Source of the DNA: Heterodera schachtii
Taxonomy: Eukaryota > Nematoda > Chromadorea > Rhabditida > Heteroderidae
NCBI GenBank assembly: GCA_023374025.1
Contig: SIJG01000044.1
Coordinates: forward strand, 563,011 to 627,010
DNA: 64,000 bases
Reading direction: 5' to 3'
This document shows positions 1-11,669 of this stretch, one piece after another. A program made the translations under genes and the position numbers. The notes under the pieces were generated by a model. The model worked only from the letters and a program-made list of their open reading frames with translations. It was not told where the DNA came from and did no database searches. Each line of letters starts with the position of its first letter. Within the stretch, counting starts at the first letter, position 1.

Positions 1-327
1 TTTATAGGAAGGCATCGTAAGAAATTTGGCACAACCACAATAAAAACAAAAATGCCGATGGATGATCCCGGTTTTTCATCTCATTTTTATTGTCATATTT
101 TGTACTCATTTCTCGAGACCCCTTTGCCTAAAAATCGTAACCAATTAATTAATGAATTAATTGCTTGTGTCAATTAGCACAGAGGTAAGTGACAAAAAAT
201 GCCAATGCTTGGAACTTATGAATTTTCTGCGGTTTCCATCCATTTTACTTAAATATTTTTGTACCCTTCTCGAGACCCTTTTGCCTAAAAGTCGTAACCA
301 ATTAAGTAATTAATTAATTTATGTCAG

Positions 328-2054
328 GCAGCACGGAGGGAATGAATGGCACGGCCAAAGGTTCACGAAGAGTGTCCAGCGGCGCTTATTTGCGCAAATA
401 TGACCATTTCCGGACGGCAGGAAGGCCCTCAATGAGTGCCAAATTCCGGACTCAAATAAAAGGGGGTAAAAACAAATGAACCCTGGGGGCATTTGGAAAA
501 AACTTTTTTGAAAATCCCAAAGGTTTTGTCGACGTTTGGTGGCTGTACGATGATGGTGGATTGGTACTGCTCCTTTCACATCTGTTGCGGGAACACAACA
601 CATACCTTCCGGTGATTATCTTAAATTTTAATTGTTCCACCCTTTGGAGGGTATTCTGTGTGATACCGTATTCCTCTCCTGACCCAAATTAAGTGAAGCC
701 ATTCTTATATGATAATAATACTATACATATTATACAGAATTTTCTCTAGAGCGCGCAGTTTCCAACTATCAGAAATTTAATTGTTCCACCCTTTGGAGGG
801 TATTCTCTGTATGATACCGTATTCTTCTTATGAATAAGAATTACAGTACATATTACAAAGTATATATTTCTCTATAGACTCACGCGCAGTTTCCAACTAT
901 CAGAAATTGTAATTGTTCCACCCTTTGAAGTGTACTCTGTATGATATCGTATTCCTCTCCTAATCCAATTGAAATATAGCCACTTCTTAATGAATAAGAT
1001 TCAATGAATATATATTATATAGTATTTCCTCTAAACTATGAGTGAATCCAAAAAGCTATCAGAAGGCAGTTTTAAGAATACGGCATTTTCGGTCAACTTT
1101 CTGTGCCAATTTTTGATTATTTTTTACAGAATGCCAAATTGCGCATTTTCACCATTTGTTCAAAACTGAACCCAGATGATGTGCATCAGAAATTAGTGGA
1201 AATGTTGAAAAAATTTCGGTACCTAAGCTTTTGCCCTAGCATTTTAAAAAATTTGCTTTTCCAGCATTCATTTCGCTTCAGGTGCACGTAATTTCGGAGG
1301 ATTATGACGAGGGAAAACTTTATCAAGAAACGTAAGTGTGCGTTTTGATATGCCACAAAATGTGAAATTGAAAAATTAGAATTTTTCAAATTTTTATTCG
1401 AATTCGGGAGTCTTGGCTTCGGATTGGCCAAATTGGATTCGGTTCGTCCGAAAACCCTCGTTAACATCATGACTTTTAAAAGCTGACCTCCTCCCCCCCC
1501 CACCTCATTCAGAATTGAGGAGTACCAAGAGTTGATGAACACGCTGAACCCTGGGGGAACAACGGACCATGCCATCTCCCAAGAAATCATCGACAAAACG
1601 CAGTCAAAGACAATGCGCTATTTAAGACAACGTGAACTGCTGCTGGAGTTTTCATCCGCCTCAACTGTTGTGCTCATGTAAAAAAAAATGAATACTTAAA
1701 AGAACTAAGGCGGTGGACACCTCGACAGGGCCGGGCATTAATTAACTCGAATCATGGCAGTGCCCAAAAATACTCCCCAAAAATGCCAGTTTCGATGACA
1801 CACTTCCCATTTTCCCCCAATTAAACAGCTCGATGCCATTTGCCACTGCCAACATTGTCCTGTCGCCTGTGTATGGCATGTGGCTGGAGCTGCTCTCCCG
1901 GGACATGCCACCAATGCTTTTCGGTAAATTTGTGCCCTATCTTCCCCTAGTGCATCAAAAAATGAATTGTAATTAACTTAAAAATGCCAATTGTCGCCCA
2001 TTCAATTTTTCAGTGCGCGGCAACCGCACATCCGTGATCACACACACTTCATGA
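328..2054 (+). CDS. SLC12 cation-chloride cotransporter (NKCC-like), C-terminal part
   Basis: Likely exons are 328-465, 523-611, 1130-1218, 1282-1331, 1513-1677, 1829-1923 and 2014-2054; the 5' part lies outside the window. The translation contains the cytoplasmic C-terminal signatures of electroneutral Na-K-Cl cotransporters: VDVWWLYDDGGL at 528-563, then NAKLRIFTI, TIEEYQELM, a serine-rich segment, YGMWLELLSRDMPP and the terminal VRGNRTSVITHTS, which corresponds to the family ending (L)LVRGN...VLTFYS. By family knowledge it carries sodium, potassium and chloride together across the plasma membrane. All junctions keep frame with GT-AG introns except 1218/1282, where the frame fits only if the intron is read GT-CA or TA-AG. 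The gene converges with an F-box gene 243 bp away. Family confidence is high. The NKCC rather than KCC branch is inferred from the ending. Confidence 0.85.
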
Positions 2055-2296
2055 AACTCAACAAAATTTAAATAATATCAACAACATAATTATTGTGTGT
2101 ATTATTGTTTTTTTTGTCTCCCAGTAATTATGTGTAAACAAAAAAGAGTAAAATGTGAAAATTAGTGGTGTGATTTGGGGGGTTCAAAAACATCATCATG
2201 ATCATGATCAAAAGTTGGTTGTTCTCCAATTTCGTCATCAATCCAAACCATTAAGTAGCAGAGAAACACACAACAAACAAATGCCATGGGGCAGAG

Positions 2297-5200
2297 TTAG
2301 TGAGTGGCTGTGATCAGAAAAAGTGGAGAAATGGTGCTGCAATGGCGGGCGGCTCGTTCAGCGCGTGGTGATCCTCGTTGCCAGTCCTCGGCACTGGCCG
2401 AACGGTGCATCACGTCCACCGTACAAAGCGGCTCCGCCCATTCAAAGCTTGTCTGCAATGAACGATGAAGCGATAAATTAGATTGCTAAATAATGTTGAC
2501 TAACATTTTTGGGAGGGGTAAATTTTTTGAAATTTCAACAAACTCCTTAACAAAGCACACCCAAATTTTCAAAAATTTGGCGGCGCCTGTCGGCATCGCC
2601 GGATCTTATTTTATCATATTTTTAAAATGATTACAAATGGCAAAAATGGTCATTCTTTGCTCCTTCGCCCGCAAAGGGCCCCAAAATAGGGGACCCCTTC
2701 GCATCGAGGGGGGGGCCGGTGTAAAAGAGGTGGGGGGGGGGGGGGGGTCGCCGGCGAAGGGGGGGGGGGGGGGTAGCGAAGTGGAAAAGAGGGAAATTTA
2801 TGAAAATTTTGGCTTTTCTTAACAAAATTCATTAAAAATTCTTAAAATTTTTCTCCGGCGGCGCCTATCAGCACCGCCGAACCCCCCTGTCGCCCAAAAA
2901 GTTTTTTAAAAAATCACACCGCAAAAAAACGTTTTTTAAAAACAAAAAAAAGTCATCGACTTGCTAAAAAATCGTAAAATTTGGCAGTTTTTGGTGAAAA
3001 TCTGTTAACAAATTGCACTCGAATTTTCAAAAATTTCCCCGGCGGCGCCTACCGGCACCGCCGGTTTACATGGCCGTGACCCTTTCGCAAAATTGGCCGC
3101 TGAATACATTCCTCTAATTCGGGATTTATAAAAAAGAAAAATACACCCCTAAAAATCGAATTTTTGAATTCAGCCCCTCCCCCACGAAGCCAAGGGTCTG
3201 GCTACGCCCTTGCATAACTCGTATTTCATTTCCGTACCCGACCGGGGACAAAATTACTAAAGACAGACGCCTTTGAGAGACGTTTTTTGCGCATTTGGCT
3301 CTCAAATTTAATTTTTTTTAATTTCTAGATTTTTTGAAAAAAAATTTCGAGGGGAAACGGGCTGCTCTCAATTTTTGTCCATGATTTCCATCGCCAATTT
3401 GCCAACTTTCTCTCCTCAATCTCTGTCCGATGAATGCATAAACTTGCCTCCAAGTCGTCCATTGTCACCGCGTTGTCCATGAGCCCGCGCTGCACCGCCT
3501 CCATGTACGGACATCGCACAATGCACAGCTCCACGTTCAGGTTGTCCACCGGCCGACGCTCCACCAGCACCACACACTGTCCGCTGAGCGAACTGCTGAG
3601 CCAACGGAACGGCAACCGCTGCACCTGCTCACCCCAATCGTTGACGGTCAATCGGATGCAGAAACGAATTGGCGATGGCGATGATGACGAAGTTGGCGTT
3701 TTGTTGGTGTTGTCGGCAGCAGAAACGGAAGACGGAGACGACGGCGATGGCCCATCATCGGCAGAAGAAGAAGACGAAGAAGTATTGTTCAGCAAATGCT
3801 ACAAAAAAAAATGGGAACTGTTTATTAAATTATATAAAATATAAATGGTATTTGGGGAAGCAGTTCGTTTTTCTGAGCCTGGATAATGAGAATTGAATCC
3901 GGGAAAAATCGGCATTCATCACTCGGCCAAACCGGCATTTAAATCATTTTTTGTGGAAGCAGAAACGGTCCCAAAATTTTGGCTTGGAAGGGATACTGCT
4001 GCCCTGTGCGATGACCAACTCTTTTTTCACATTTTTTGGCGTGTAATAATTTTGTACTTTTGGAAAAATTTATCTTAGCAATTTTTTGAGAAATTTGTAA
4101 GTTTTGGAGGGAAGGAATAAGGAAAAAAAGTGTTTTGCCTGGAAAATGTTTTTGATCATCCGATTTCGCTGCTCGTGGCTAATCCGTCGCATTATGCGCA
4201 ACTGTCGCCATTCGCCGTCACTCTGTTGCAGCCAATTGAGAAAGAGTTCACTGTGTCGGGTGGCACGCAATTTTCGGACGCGTTGGCGCATCACCGGAAG
4301 GTTCAAAAATGCGCCGACGAACGCCTCGTCGCCGCCCAACTCAACCAAATGCACGCACGTGTCCAGAAAAGTGTTGATGCTGAAATAAAGACGGGGATTT
4401 CTTTCAGTCCAGGAAATTTTCTTGGTATTTAAGTCGGTGTAAAGTTCGAAAAATTTGCTCGATTTTTTGTTTAAAAATTATTGAAAACTTAATAATTTTA
4501 TCAAAAATTTTGAAAAAATCGCTAGAAAATGTTTTCAAAAAAATTTTTTGTATTTTTTCGCTTAATTTTTGTGAGGGAACTTATCCGGGGTGGGGGGGAG
4601 GCGGCTGATATGGGAGCAGCTTATTTTCCGACCCGCCCCCTTCCCCGCATCGTTTCCCCCCGAATTTCTGTTTGTAATTTTTTTTTTCTCAGGAGGAATG
4701 ACGCGAGAAGGGGAGGGGGATGAACTGCTCCGGCCATTTTTTGCCCCATCGGAACACAAACACCAACGAACCGTTCCGTTGTTTTGAACGGGCTCAGCAG
4801 TCCGTTGGCGCGGTAAAATTCGTCCAGCACCGAGAAGCGATACAGTGTTGTGGGCGGGGGCAACGCGTGACGGAAGAAGGCGAGTGCGTTGTCGCTGAGT
4901 GTGCCGTTGAAATGAATTGTGCCACGAAAGCCGAGCACATATGGTGGCTGAGCAACAGTGGGCACGGGAACTTCCTGGAAACAAAAAAATAAATGCGAGG
5001 AAAAATTACAAAATTTTTTAGAAAACTAAGAATTTTTCAAAAAAAAAAAAAAAAAAGATTTATACACTTTCTAAAATGTCATGTGCTAAGAAATGCACTC
5101 ATATTATGTCTATTACGTGAATTAAAACTCAGGAGTTTTCGGACTCCCATTTCGACAAATCGAAGCCCGGACTCGAATTCGAACGTTAAGTCAAATCTTC

Positions 5201-5806
5201 AAGTTTTCGAGTTGCACTTTTTTTTTGAATTTTCGACTTTTTGTTGGAATTCGGGTGGAATTTTGCAATTTTAATTTTCTTTCGCTTGGGTTAAAAAAAT
5301 AGTATCAAAATTTGAATGAATTTTGCCGAGTCCCATTTATGTGCACCTCAAATCCCCCGTTGTTTCCCCTGGGGATAATCATTCGCGTGGTGGTCGCATT
5401 GGCAATGAACACGCAGTCGCCCTCCACCCAATGTGCGTTTGCGTCGTGCATTCTCCGTTGGGCAAGCGAATTGAAATGATGACTCACCTGATTTAAAAAG
5501 GAAATTATGTTGAACAATGTTGGTGGATTGGATTGAAATTTGGGGGCGTGATACGAAGGCGTTTTTTGAATTTTATTAAAAATAACGCAATTTTTTGGAA
5601 AATGCGCGCCGCAAAAAAAAGTGGTTTTTTATCAAAACCAAAAGGGACCCCCCCCCCCTCAAAAATTGAGTTCTTTTCATTAAAGCCAATTTTGCAATGA
5701 ATGACAAATCTCCTCTCACCAATGAGAAATTTTGAGCCAATTCGGACCGTTTGATGAAGGCGATAACGTCGTCCAAAATATCGTTATTGATTGTGAGTGA
5801 ACCCAT
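2297..5806 (-). CDS. Divergent F-box protein, six exons
   Basis: Exons on the minus strand are 5720-5806, 5347-5487, 4772-4974, 4139-4379, 3403-3798 and 2297-2452, giving about 407 codons in one frame. Residues 7-43 form an F-box: NDILDDVIAFIKRSELAQNFSLVSHHFNSLAQRRMH has the hydrophobic spacing and the L-S-x-x-F-x-x-L-A core. The middle reads GTIHFNGTLSDNALAFFRHA, like the second segment of nematode F-box-like proteins. A serine/proline-rich stretch lies near residues 230-275, and the C-terminal half ends in SFEWAEPLCTVDV. F-box proteins recruit substrates to Skp1-Cul1 ligases; the substrate cannot be inferred here. Two introns need GC donors (CAG|GCAAAA and TTG|GCAAAT) to keep frame. An upstream in-frame ATG at 5833 would add nine residues. 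The C-terminal domain is not recognised. Confidence 0.6.
2578..3063. repeat. G-rich tract with three copies of a GC-rich palindromic core
   Basis: Three imperfect palindromes of the form GGCGGCGCCTAYCGGCACCGCC sit at about 2579-2603, 2854-2880 and 3041-3063, each followed by a short AT-rich segment containing AACAAATT. Long G runs lie at 2709-2774. The same core recurs elsewhere in the window, so this is a dispersed repeat and not a gene. Confidence 0.7.
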
Positions 5807-5833
5807 TACTATTCTTTCATTCAAAAATAACAT

Positions 5834-6812
5834 AAAGCAAATACATATAAAAATGTCAGCAAAAATAAAACATTGAATTGTGCATATTATTATTTGTTAT
5901 TTACCGGGTGGGGGGAAAGAATTAATGGATGGATGATGATAAAAGGGACATGGCAAATGGGCCGATGATGAGTGATGTCATACATAATGATAAATGCATT
6001 CAACGAATTTGGGGAATTCGAAAGCAAAGGGAATGATGACTTAATTAAAAGCCAGTTTTATATAGACACACAGATGTACTAAACCGGTAAATTTGTTGCC
6101 ATGTCCCTTAAAATGATCACAGAAAATTGGACACCACCACATAAAGCGCGGGATTGGATTTTGCGGAAAGGGAAAACTGTTGTTGTGGATCAAAGCTTTT
6201 TGCCCATAACATTTTATAGTCAAGCAAAAACATATTTGTCCAACGAATTCGGTAAGGTTTGAATTTGCGACAACAAAATAAAAAAAAATTTGAAAATCGA
6301 AGCGAAAAGAAACAGCGGCCGATTTTTCAATAAATAATGAAAATGTACAAGCAAAAAATCATAAAACTAAAACGAACAGCAAATGCTTACAAATTTGAGA
6401 TAAGAAGAAAGGTAGTCCTAGTCAAATGTGGACACATTCACTGGTGGTGGTGATGGGATGGAGTGAAGGATCGGATGAGCGGAGGGAAGGGGTGAAAAGA
6501 CAAACAAATTTTCCAACTGAGAAAACGTTGACAATCGAAATCGATGATTGATCGATTGCATGAATTTTTGTACCAAAAAAAAAATCCTTTTTTAAATACA
6601 TGGCACAATAATCATTAGGACTGGGAATTGAAGAAACGAAAAACGTAAAAAAGTCACTAAAAATATAAGAAATAAATAGCCCCAAAAATACAATCCATTA
6701 AAAATAAACGAATAACAATTTTAAAAAAAAATTATTTTGATTGCAATTGTAAAAAATCCCTGTTCAGATTCTAACATAAAAGTTTGTTCAAATTTGGTTC
6801 ATACATTTTTTA
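5834..6812. other. AT-rich stretch without a recognised gene
   Basis: This is the upstream flank of the minus-strand F-box gene. Only short shadow frames and simple AT-rich sequence are visible, and no element with clear ends was seen. Confidence 0.5.
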
Positions 6813-7140
6813 GGGGGGGGGGGCGTCGGACCCCCCCCCCCCCCCCCTCGCTCGCAAAGGGGGCCAGCGAGGGGGGGGGGGGGGGGGTTCGCAGCGAAGG
6901 GGGGGCCGGTGTAAAAGAGGTGGGGGGAGGGGGTTCGCGGCGAGTGGGGGGTCGCAAATTTTGGAAATTTTCTTAACAAATTCATTAAAAACCCAAAAAT
7001 TTTCCCCGGCGGCGCCTATCGGCACCGCCGGGCCCCCTGTTCCCGAAATTTTTTGGAAAAAGCGCGCCGAAAAAAAAGACGGTTTTGAATTTTTGAAAAG
7101 CAAAAAAAAAAAAAAGGTCATCGGCGGCGCCGCCGACCCC
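6813..7140. repeat. Second copy of the G-rich / GC-palindrome repeat
   Basis: G and C homopolymer runs are followed by GGGGGCCGGTGTAAAAGAGG, also present near 2707, and then by a copy of the palindromic core at about 7007-7031. It matches the 2640-2960 repeat in order and sequence. Glycine- and proline-rich frames here are artefacts of the homopolymers. Confidence 0.7.
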
Positions 7141-7432
7141 CCTTCGCAAAAATTTTTTCCGACCCACCCCCCTTTTTTATGTATGATTTGGTTTCGGAGT
7201 TCGGAAATAGGCCCAAATAATTGTCATATTCGTGATCAGCGAGCGACATCGAAAACCCCCGGGTACTTGGTTTTATGACTTTTTAAAGCGAAAAAAAATT
7301 TTGAAAAAATTTAGACCAAAAAAAAAGTGCAAAAATTTTCAAAAAGGCCCTCTTTTTAATTAGCGCCGAAAATTTTATCAAAAATTTATCTCCAAAATTT
7401 ATTTATTTATTTTCTTAACAAGAAAGCAAACA

Positions 7433-7972
7433 AACGTTTTTTGGCTGCCTTTTTTCATTATTTTCCCAACCTATAGTACATTTTTTACCGAAACCGACCG
7501 ACCGACCCTCTTGTCCGGTCTCTAGTTTTAAGTCCAAGCATTTAAGTCCCCTCCGCAAAGAGGGGACCAGCCAAAAATTATCGCCACCTGGGGCGAAGCA
7601 GCAGCAGCAGCCAACACCAGCAGAAAGCAGCAGCAGCCAGCAGCAGAAGTGAAGAATTTTGGGAAAAAAAAGGAGTTTTAAGAAAAATGATGAAGTAAAA
7701 AATTATGAGTTCATAAATCGAACAGAGAAGTAAGACTTTTCTTTCTTTGTTATACACTCTATCTCCTTTTGTTTTGTTTCTTCCTGAGTTATGTATATAA
7801 ATGCACTATTTTTTAAATTTTCTTTCTCTGTTAGCAAATTCTTGTACGCCTTCTTTCTCTTGAAAAAATTTTTGTACTATAAAAGTGGTTGCTCCTCCGC
7901 CACTTTTCATCATTAGGTATTCATTCGTCAATTATTTGTTTTCGTCTCTCTCTTCGATTTGTTCTCATTATT
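7433..7972 (+). repeat. Promoter-containing repeat block, copy 1
   Basis: About 540 bp, closely matching 8448-9010. Both copies start at GTTTTTTGGCTGCC and pass through a CCGACCGACC motif. Both contain AAGTCCCCTCCGC...AGGGGACCAG and a TATAAAAG box (about 7880 here), and end in a pyrimidine-rich leader. In copy 1 no F-box gene follows. Confidence 0.75.
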
Positions 7973-8005
7973 TTACATATTTTGAAAATTTTTGAAAATT
8001 TATAG

Positions 8006-8203
8006 TAGAGTTGAGCGGGACCGGGAATTTTGACAAAAACCGGGACCGGGAATTTTCGGGTTGAAAAACCGGGAATTTTTGGCTGGGAAAACCGGGAAAA
8101 AACCCGGGAATTTCCCGGTCCCGGTCAAAACTGGTCAAAACCGGGACTGGGTACTCAGTTGTACCCGTTTTTTCAGTACCAGTCCCGGTCCCGCTCAACT
8201 CTA
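8006..8203. mobile_element. hAT-like MITE with 8-bp target-site duplication
   Basis: The element begins TAGAGTTGAGCGGGACCGGG and ends with the reverse complement, CCCGGTCCCGCTCAACTCTA. The flanks are ATTTATAG at 7998-8005 and again at 8204-8211, an exact 8-bp duplication. An 8-bp duplication with a terminal TAGAG fits hAT elements. The interior is made of repeated CCGGGA/TCCCGG motifs, so the whole could fold on itself. No coding capacity. Confidence 0.75.
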
Positions 8204-8219
8204 ATTTATAGTAAAAATA

Positions 8220-8445
8220 ATTTTGAAAATAACCCTGAAAAATCCTAAAAATTTTTAAAATACTAAAAGGTGATTCTAAGCCTATTTAGGTCATTTTTAT
8301 GGCATTTTGTGCCTATTTCATCATTTACGAGGAATTTTTTTTCCAAAAAATAACCATTTTAAAAATTTTATTTACATATTTGGGGTTTTTTGTACATATT
8401 TCGGGATTTTTCTTACATATTTATGTACATATTTTGACCACTTTT
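8220..8445 (+). repeat. Dispersed AT-rich repeat, copy also at 37830-38010
   Basis: The segment containing TACTAAAAGGTGATT, then TCATTTTTATGGCATTTTG and TTTGGGGTTTTTTGTACATA recurs in the same order near 37855-38000. It lies between a MITE and a promoter block here, and inside a foldback-like element there. Confidence 0.65.
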
Positions 8446-8447
8446 TC

Positions 8448-9010
8448 AAACGTTTTTTGGCTGCCTTTTTTCATTATTTTCCCAACATATAGTACATTTT
8501 TTAACCGAAACCGACCGACCGAGAAATTTTTGAGTTTTTCGGTTTCGGTTTTTAACCGAAACCATTAGACCGACCCTCTTTTGTCCGATCTCTACATTTA
8601 AGTCCCCTCCGCGCGCAAAGAGGGGACCAGTCCAAAAATTATCGCCACTTGGGGCGAACAAAAGGCGGCAGCAAACAGAAGAAGGCGGCAGCAGAAGTGA
8701 AGAATTTTGAAAAAAAAAGGATTTTTAAGAAAAATGATGAAGTAAAAAATTATGAGTTCATAAATCGAACAGAGAAGTAAGACTTTTTCTTTCTTTTTTA
8801 TACACTCTATCTCCTTTTCTTTTGTTTCTTCCTGAGTTATATAATGCACTATTTTTTAAATTTTCTTTCTCTGTTAGCAAATTCTTGTACGCCTTCTTTC
8901 TCTTGAAAAAATTTTTGTACTATAAAAGTGGTTGCTCCTCCGTCACTTTTCATTTTTAGCTATTCATTCGCCAATTATTTGTTTTCGTCTCTCTCTTCGA
9001 TTTGTTCTCC
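8448..9010 (+). repeat. Promoter-containing repeat block, copy 2, upstream of an F-box gene
   Basis: Near copy of 7433-7972 with a short insertion near 8515-8575. It carries TATAAAAG at 8921-8928, about 90 bp before the ATG of the F-box gene at 9017, and so probably supplies its promoter. The CCGACC-rich beginning recurs a third time at 12690-12910. Confidence 0.7.
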
Positions 9011-9016
9011 TTGAAA

Positions 9017-10324
9017 ATGCCTTCAAAAATGACTTTGTACGTTTTTCGCATTTCTTCTCGCCTTTTACCCTTTTCCTTCTCATTTTTAAGTCTGTTTGGC
9101 GTGCCAATGTTTGTCGGCTGTTGCGCCATTCTTTGGATTTTTTGGGAACGCCTCAAAAAACCAAAAAAGAAAATGTAAAAACAAATAAATTTCCAAATTG
9201 AATTGATTTTTCAGTTTCATCTCCGCCGACTGTTGGTTGGAGGTGTTCCATTTGCTTCCGCCTTCACAACTTGGCCTCGGAATTGCAATGATCAGCCACC
9301 GATTTGACTATTACGTGGACGAACACCTCAAAACTCGCAAATGGTCGTTGAAATTCATGGAAATTCATCGCAAATTTGGCACCAAGGAAATGAGAATTGT
9401 CAATGCCCCCCATTGGAAATCGTTGCAAATTCCGCAAAAACCGTTGCCAAAGAAAGCCGTCGGATTCGAAGCCATTTCAATAAGGTGAGATGAAGCATGC
9501 GTTGTTTTACAAATGTAATCGAGTCATTTTCACAGATACATCGACCGCAAAACCATCGCTTTTCTCCACCGTTTTCGTCCACTTTTCGCCACCTGTCAAA
9601 TCAATTTGGCCATCGATACGACGGGTGTTCGCATTTCGGAGTTCATTTTTCGCAACATTTGGCCAGTTTTCGTGAAAAACGTCCATGGCATGCGATTGTC
9701 CACCGGATTTTTCCATCGTTTGCGACAAATCGTCCCATCAATTCTCAACGAATGTCCATCACTTGGCATGTTGGAATGCCCGTTGGACTTGGATGATGGA
9801 ATTTTGGGGTCGAAAATTGAAGCCTTCAAAGCGGTGCTTATCTAATTGAGTTATTAATTGGGCTAGCGAGTACACCCATCTTTGGCTTTTTATCTCCCCC
9901 CCCCCCACCACCAGCCGAAAAGTCATTTCATATTTCTTAACCATTTTCCCATATTTTAGGCTTTTGCGAATGCTTCTTCCCCCGTCAATTTTGTTTCTTC
10001 GGCCGTCTTTTGCTGGTTCCGTTGTGCCATTTGATCTGATCAACGAATTTACTCGTGAACAATTGACGTTGAAAAGTGCAAATAATTCCTGTCGTTTTTT
10101 GTTGGTCCGTTGTCCAATTGCGCGAGACGCGAGCAAATGGACAAAATGGGAAGAGGAAGCGATTAATTGGCGAATTTGTTGTCAGAGGAACAGAATTGAC
10201 ATTGAAATTTATGATGAGAACGAAATCGGCGATCGGTCAGTGAATGTCTTATTCAAAAATTCAAATTTTAGCGTTTTTATTTTATAGGCTTCTCGACACA
10301 ACGCTCGGCCCGAGTGATCAGTAG
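9017..10324 (+). CDS. F-box-like protein with a hydrophobic N-terminal exon
   Basis: A frame-consistent model is 9017-9174, 9215-9484, 9536-9808, 9960-10235 and 10288-10324 (337 aa). Exon 2 carries the family core FISADCWLEVFHLLPPSQLG...MISHRFDYYVDEH, seen also in the genes at 49704 and 62674. Exon 3 has YIDRKTIAFLHRF and IWPVFVKNVHG; exon 4 has VVPFDLINEFTREQLTL. Exon 1 differs: its relatives encode a short charged M-S-x-N-P-K-E peptide, whereas here it encodes a roughly 25-residue hydrophobic stretch (LPFSFSFLSLFGVPMFVGCC...) followed by KKPKKK, a likely membrane anchor. Using the donor that matches the paralogs (9833) shifts the frame in exon 4; the weaker donor at 9809 restores it and drops the FPPDDSANASDG segment. 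The product may therefore be altered or failing. It would act as a Skp1-binding substrate receptor if functional. Confidence 0.65.
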
Positions 10325-11669
10325 AAGTGAATGAATGAATTCTGGAGAAGCGATGGGTCGATCAATTTGAATTATGGAATTATTGACGTGCTCATAAAAA
10401 ATGTTCTTTTTTGTTGGACTGGTCAACATGGATTTGTGTTATGCCATATGATAATTGAGTTTTTCTGAAATCAATTTGAAAATTTTTGGATTTAAAAATA
10501 TTATGCAATAAACTCATTAGAGCTTCGTTTTTACATAGGCAAAAAAATCGTAATAGGCAATTAGAATTTTTTTAATCAAAAAAATAATTTCGGTTATATT
10601 TCAATTTTAAATGAAATAATTAAATATTTTAAAGTTTTTTGAACAAGAAAAATTTAAATCAAATATTTTTATTGGTTTTTCGCAGAAATTTTAGACATTT
10701 GCCTAAAAACAAAGCCCTATTGGTCAATGATCCGGTCAAGATGGGTTCCAATCATTAGTAACAAACTGTGGATTCTGATCACGAACAAAACCACTAGGAC
10801 AAAAGTGTTCAAACCAGTAATCGAAACCACAGATTCTGATCAGTGATCAAAACCATGGGAAAAAACGGGTTCCGATTATTAAAAAAACAATCCTTTTTGA
10901 TCATTGATCAAAAATACAGGTTGGAAGGTTATTTCGGTCAGTGATCCTCAATGATCACTTTCGAGCCATTAACTCAGGATTGAGAAAACCCAAAAATTTT
11001 CAACTTTTTGATCTAAAATTGATTCCCTGGAATATGGCTCGGAAGGAAAATGTTAGAAAATGGTTATCCGACCCAGAAAATATAAATAACTTTATAATTG
11101 CGAAAATGAATTTAATTGCTAAAAGATTGAATTTCGAATAAATGATTATTTTATCACTTTTAAAAGAATTAAATGGAGTTACTATAGATGATAAATTAAC
11201 AAGAAATGGTCTAAAAATTGCCCAATTTATTTTTAATTTAAAAAAAAAAATTATATTCGCAAGCAAATGATCAACAATAAATTATACATTTATGAAAAGA
11301 TTAAAAAATTGCTACAAAATTTAATATTTAGTAATGAATTATATGTTTAAAATAAATTGTTCAATTTGAGTAAATTAAATTAATTTTGATATTAAATTGA
11401 GATAAAAACAAATGAATGAGACAAAAATTTGAAAATTTTTTGAAAAATAAAATAATTAAAAAAAGTTGCATGTGAGCGGGACTGAACCCGCATGATAAAG
11501 AAAGCATGTGTGAGCGCTTTATACACTGCGCTATTTGCACGACAAGCACTCCTTCTTATTTATAATATTTATTCTCCAATTTCCTTAACTCGATGAAGAA
11601 ATTTGATTTTTAATACAATAAAAATGAAAGCAAATATTCAATGCTTTTTATGAAACATTTTGGTGAGAT
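10325..11669. other. Gene-free AT-rich spacer
   Basis: Contains several TGATCAAAA-type short repeats at 10720-10960 and a tRNA-like hairpin near 11467-11545 that does not form a full cloverleaf. No protein gene can be supported. Confidence 0.5.

Noticed and set aside
2631..7167. Glycine-, proline- and arginine-rich open frames in the G-rich tracts
   Set aside because: They are translations of homopolymers and dispersed repeats and overlap on both strands.
10941..11141. 66-codon frame in AT-rich DNA
   Set aside because: No family resemblance and ordinary length for chance in this sequence.
11467..11545. tRNA-like sequence on the minus strand with an A-box-like TAGCGCAGTG, a B-box-like GGTTCAGTCCC and a following T run
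   Set aside because: The T loop is one base short, the anticodon stem does not pair and there is no acceptor stem, so a tRNA gene cannot be supported; at most a tRNA-derived remnant.
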